A stretch of 5,796 nucleotides of DNA from RUG754 sp041856085 (GTDB lineage: Bacteria; Bacillota; Clostridia; Peptostreptococcales; Anaerovoracaceae), in contig JBHAFL010000102.1 in the NCBI GenBank assembly GCA_041856085.1, positions 1-5,796 of the forward strand. The letters are read 5' to 3'. Position 1 is the first letter of the stretch, and every line of letters starts with the position of its first letter. The translations under genes and the position numbers were made by a program. The notes below the pieces were generated by a model. It was not told where the DNA came from. It searched no databases and worked only from the letters and a program-made list of their open reading frames with translations. Positions 4,904 to 5,796 of this stretch are shown in pieces.

Positions 4904-5796
4904 ATGGGTAACGGAGTTACGATGGAGAAGCTTGTAGCCCTCTGTAAGAACAGAGGGTTTATTTTCCCCGGTTCGGAGATATACGGCGGACTCGCCAATA
5001 CATGGGATTACGGTCCGCTCGGGGTAGAGTTTCTGAATAATGTTAAAAAGGCGTGGCACAGGAAGTTCGTGCAGGAGTCCAGATACAATGTCGGCCTCGA
5101 CGCCGCGATCCTGATGAACCCGTCCGCATGGGTAGCTTCCGGTCACGTCGGGGGCTTCTCGGACCCTCTTATAGACTGTAAGGCTTGCAAGTCAAGATTC
5201 AGAGCCGATAAGCTGATTGACGACTGGCACAGATTAAACGGTAAAGAGCAGATTGCGGTAGACGGCTGGTCGAACGCCGAGCTTGAAAAGTTCATTCAAG
5301 ACAATAAAATATGCTGCCCTGAGTGCGGCAAGATGGATTACACCGGCATTCGCCAGTTCAACCTTATGTTTAAGACCTTTCAGGGCGTTACGGAGGACTC
5401 CAAGGCTGAGATTTATTTAAGACCTGAAACAGCGCAGGGTATCTTCGTCAACTTTAAGAACGTGCAGCGCTCCGCACGCAAAAAGATTCCGTTCGGAATA
5501 GCGCAGATAGGCAAGTCGTTCAGAAACGAGATTACGCCGGGCAACTTTATATTCAGGACGAGAGAGTTCGAACAGATGGAGCTCGAGTTTTTCTGTGAGC
5601 CGGGGACGGATATGGAATGGTTCGAATACTGGAAAGAATATTGTCTGAATTTCCTGCTGGCGCTCGGGATGGACGAGAACCATCTGCGTATGAGAGACCA
5701 CAGCCCTGAGGAGCTTTCTCATTACTCGAACGGTACTACCGACATCGAATACACATTCCCATGGGGCTGGGGCGAGCTCTGGGGTATTGCCAACAG
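4904..5796 (+). CDS. glyQS: Glycyl-tRNA synthetase, single-chain alpha2 type (5' part)
   Basis: The enzyme charges tRNA-Gly with glycine using ATP. This is the class II homodimeric (alpha2) form, not the separate GlyQ/GlyS alpha2beta2 form. The 297 residues seen are about two thirds of a typical 460-residue protein; the frame is open to the window edge. Visible blocks are RGFIFPGSEIYGGLANTWDYGPLG (17-40), two CxxC pairs (Cys92/95 and Cys138/141) that probably bind zinc, RPETAQGIF (173-181), class II motif 2 with FRNEITPGNF and the following REFEQMELEFF (206-230), and the glycine-site region with GTTDIEYTFPWGWGELWGIAN (277-297). ATG 4904 is the first possible start, since an in-frame TAG lies at 4898-4900. 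ATG 4922 has a better Shine-Dalgarno (GGAG, 4913-4916) and would shorten the protein by six residues. Family N-termini fit either. Confidence 0.95.
   Translation, partial: MGNGVTMEKLVALCKNRGFIFPGSEIYGGLANTWDYGPLGVEFLNNVKKAWHRKFVQESRYNVGLDAAILMNPSAWVASGHVGGFSDPLIDCKACKSRFRADKLIDDWHRLNGKEQIAVDGWSNAELEKFIQDNKICCPECGKMDYTGIRQFNLMFKTFQGVTEDSKAEIYLRPETAQGIFVNFKNVQRSARKKIPFGIAQIGKSFRNEITPGNFIFRTREFEQMELEFFCEPGTDMEWFEYWKEYCLNFLLALGMDENHLRMRDHSPEELSHYSNGTTDIEYTFPWGWGELWGIAN
4936..4959 (+). terminator. Intrinsic-terminator-like hairpin inside the glyQS start
   Basis: CCCTCTG (4938-4944) pairs perfectly with CAGAGGG (4951-4957) around the 6-nt loop TAAGAA. One G-U and one A-U pair extend the stem to 9 bp. 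The following bases TTTATTTTC (4958-4966) are T-rich. This is the layout of a rho-independent terminator, but it lies within codons for the conserved ALCKNRGFIF segment, so it may be chance or an attenuator. Confidence 0.35.

Overview
This window is a run of seven same-strand (+) housekeeping genes from a bacterial chromosome. Gene content and family types suggest a Firmicute, probably a clostridial relative: a T-CDA-type cytidine deaminase, a PhoH-like ATPase, Era followed directly by RecO, a single-chain (alpha2) glycyl-tRNA synthetase, a DUF4342 protein with an EF-Ts-like N-terminus, purine-rich Shine-Dalgarno sites and two TTG starts. Base composition is about even GC/AT. The species cannot be named from the sequence.

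Layout. Positions 1-181 hold an inverted repeat (11-33), a strong sigma-A-type promoter (50-78) and a transcribed leader of about 97 nt that can fold into several hairpins. The genes follow: ybeY (182-652), cdd (759-1160), phoH (1321-2358), era (2355-3344), recO (3346-4098), a DUF4342 gene (4123-4863) and the 5' part of glyQS (4904 to beyond the window edge). phoH and era overlap by 4 bp, era and recO are 1 bp apart, and the gaps after recO are short. One transcript from the promoter at 50-78 could carry all seven. The two longer gaps (653-758 and 1161-1320) have inverted repeats but no convincing gene, promoter or terminator.

How the genes fit together. YbeY, PhoH and Era are linked to 16S rRNA maturation and 30S subunit assembly or quality control, GlyRS supplies charged tRNA, and Cdd salvages pyrimidine nucleosides released by RNA turnover. 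RecO is a recombination mediator commonly found beside era. The DUF4342 protein is the only member without a known role. Its EF-Ts-N/UBA-like start and its place between recO and glyQS hint at a link to translation, but that is inference.

Most of the window is ordinary. The points worth a second look are: an insertion of about 28 residues in Era between G2 and G3; eight 11-residue amphipathic repeats plus an acidic tail in the DUF4342 protein; an intrinsic-terminator-like hairpin inside the first codons of glyQS, with no room for a T-box leader; mutually exclusive hairpins in the ybeY leader; and a gene order that differs from the usual phoH-ybeY-dgkA-cdd-era-recO arrangement. I see no new multi-gene system such as a defence island, CRISPR array or mobile element.
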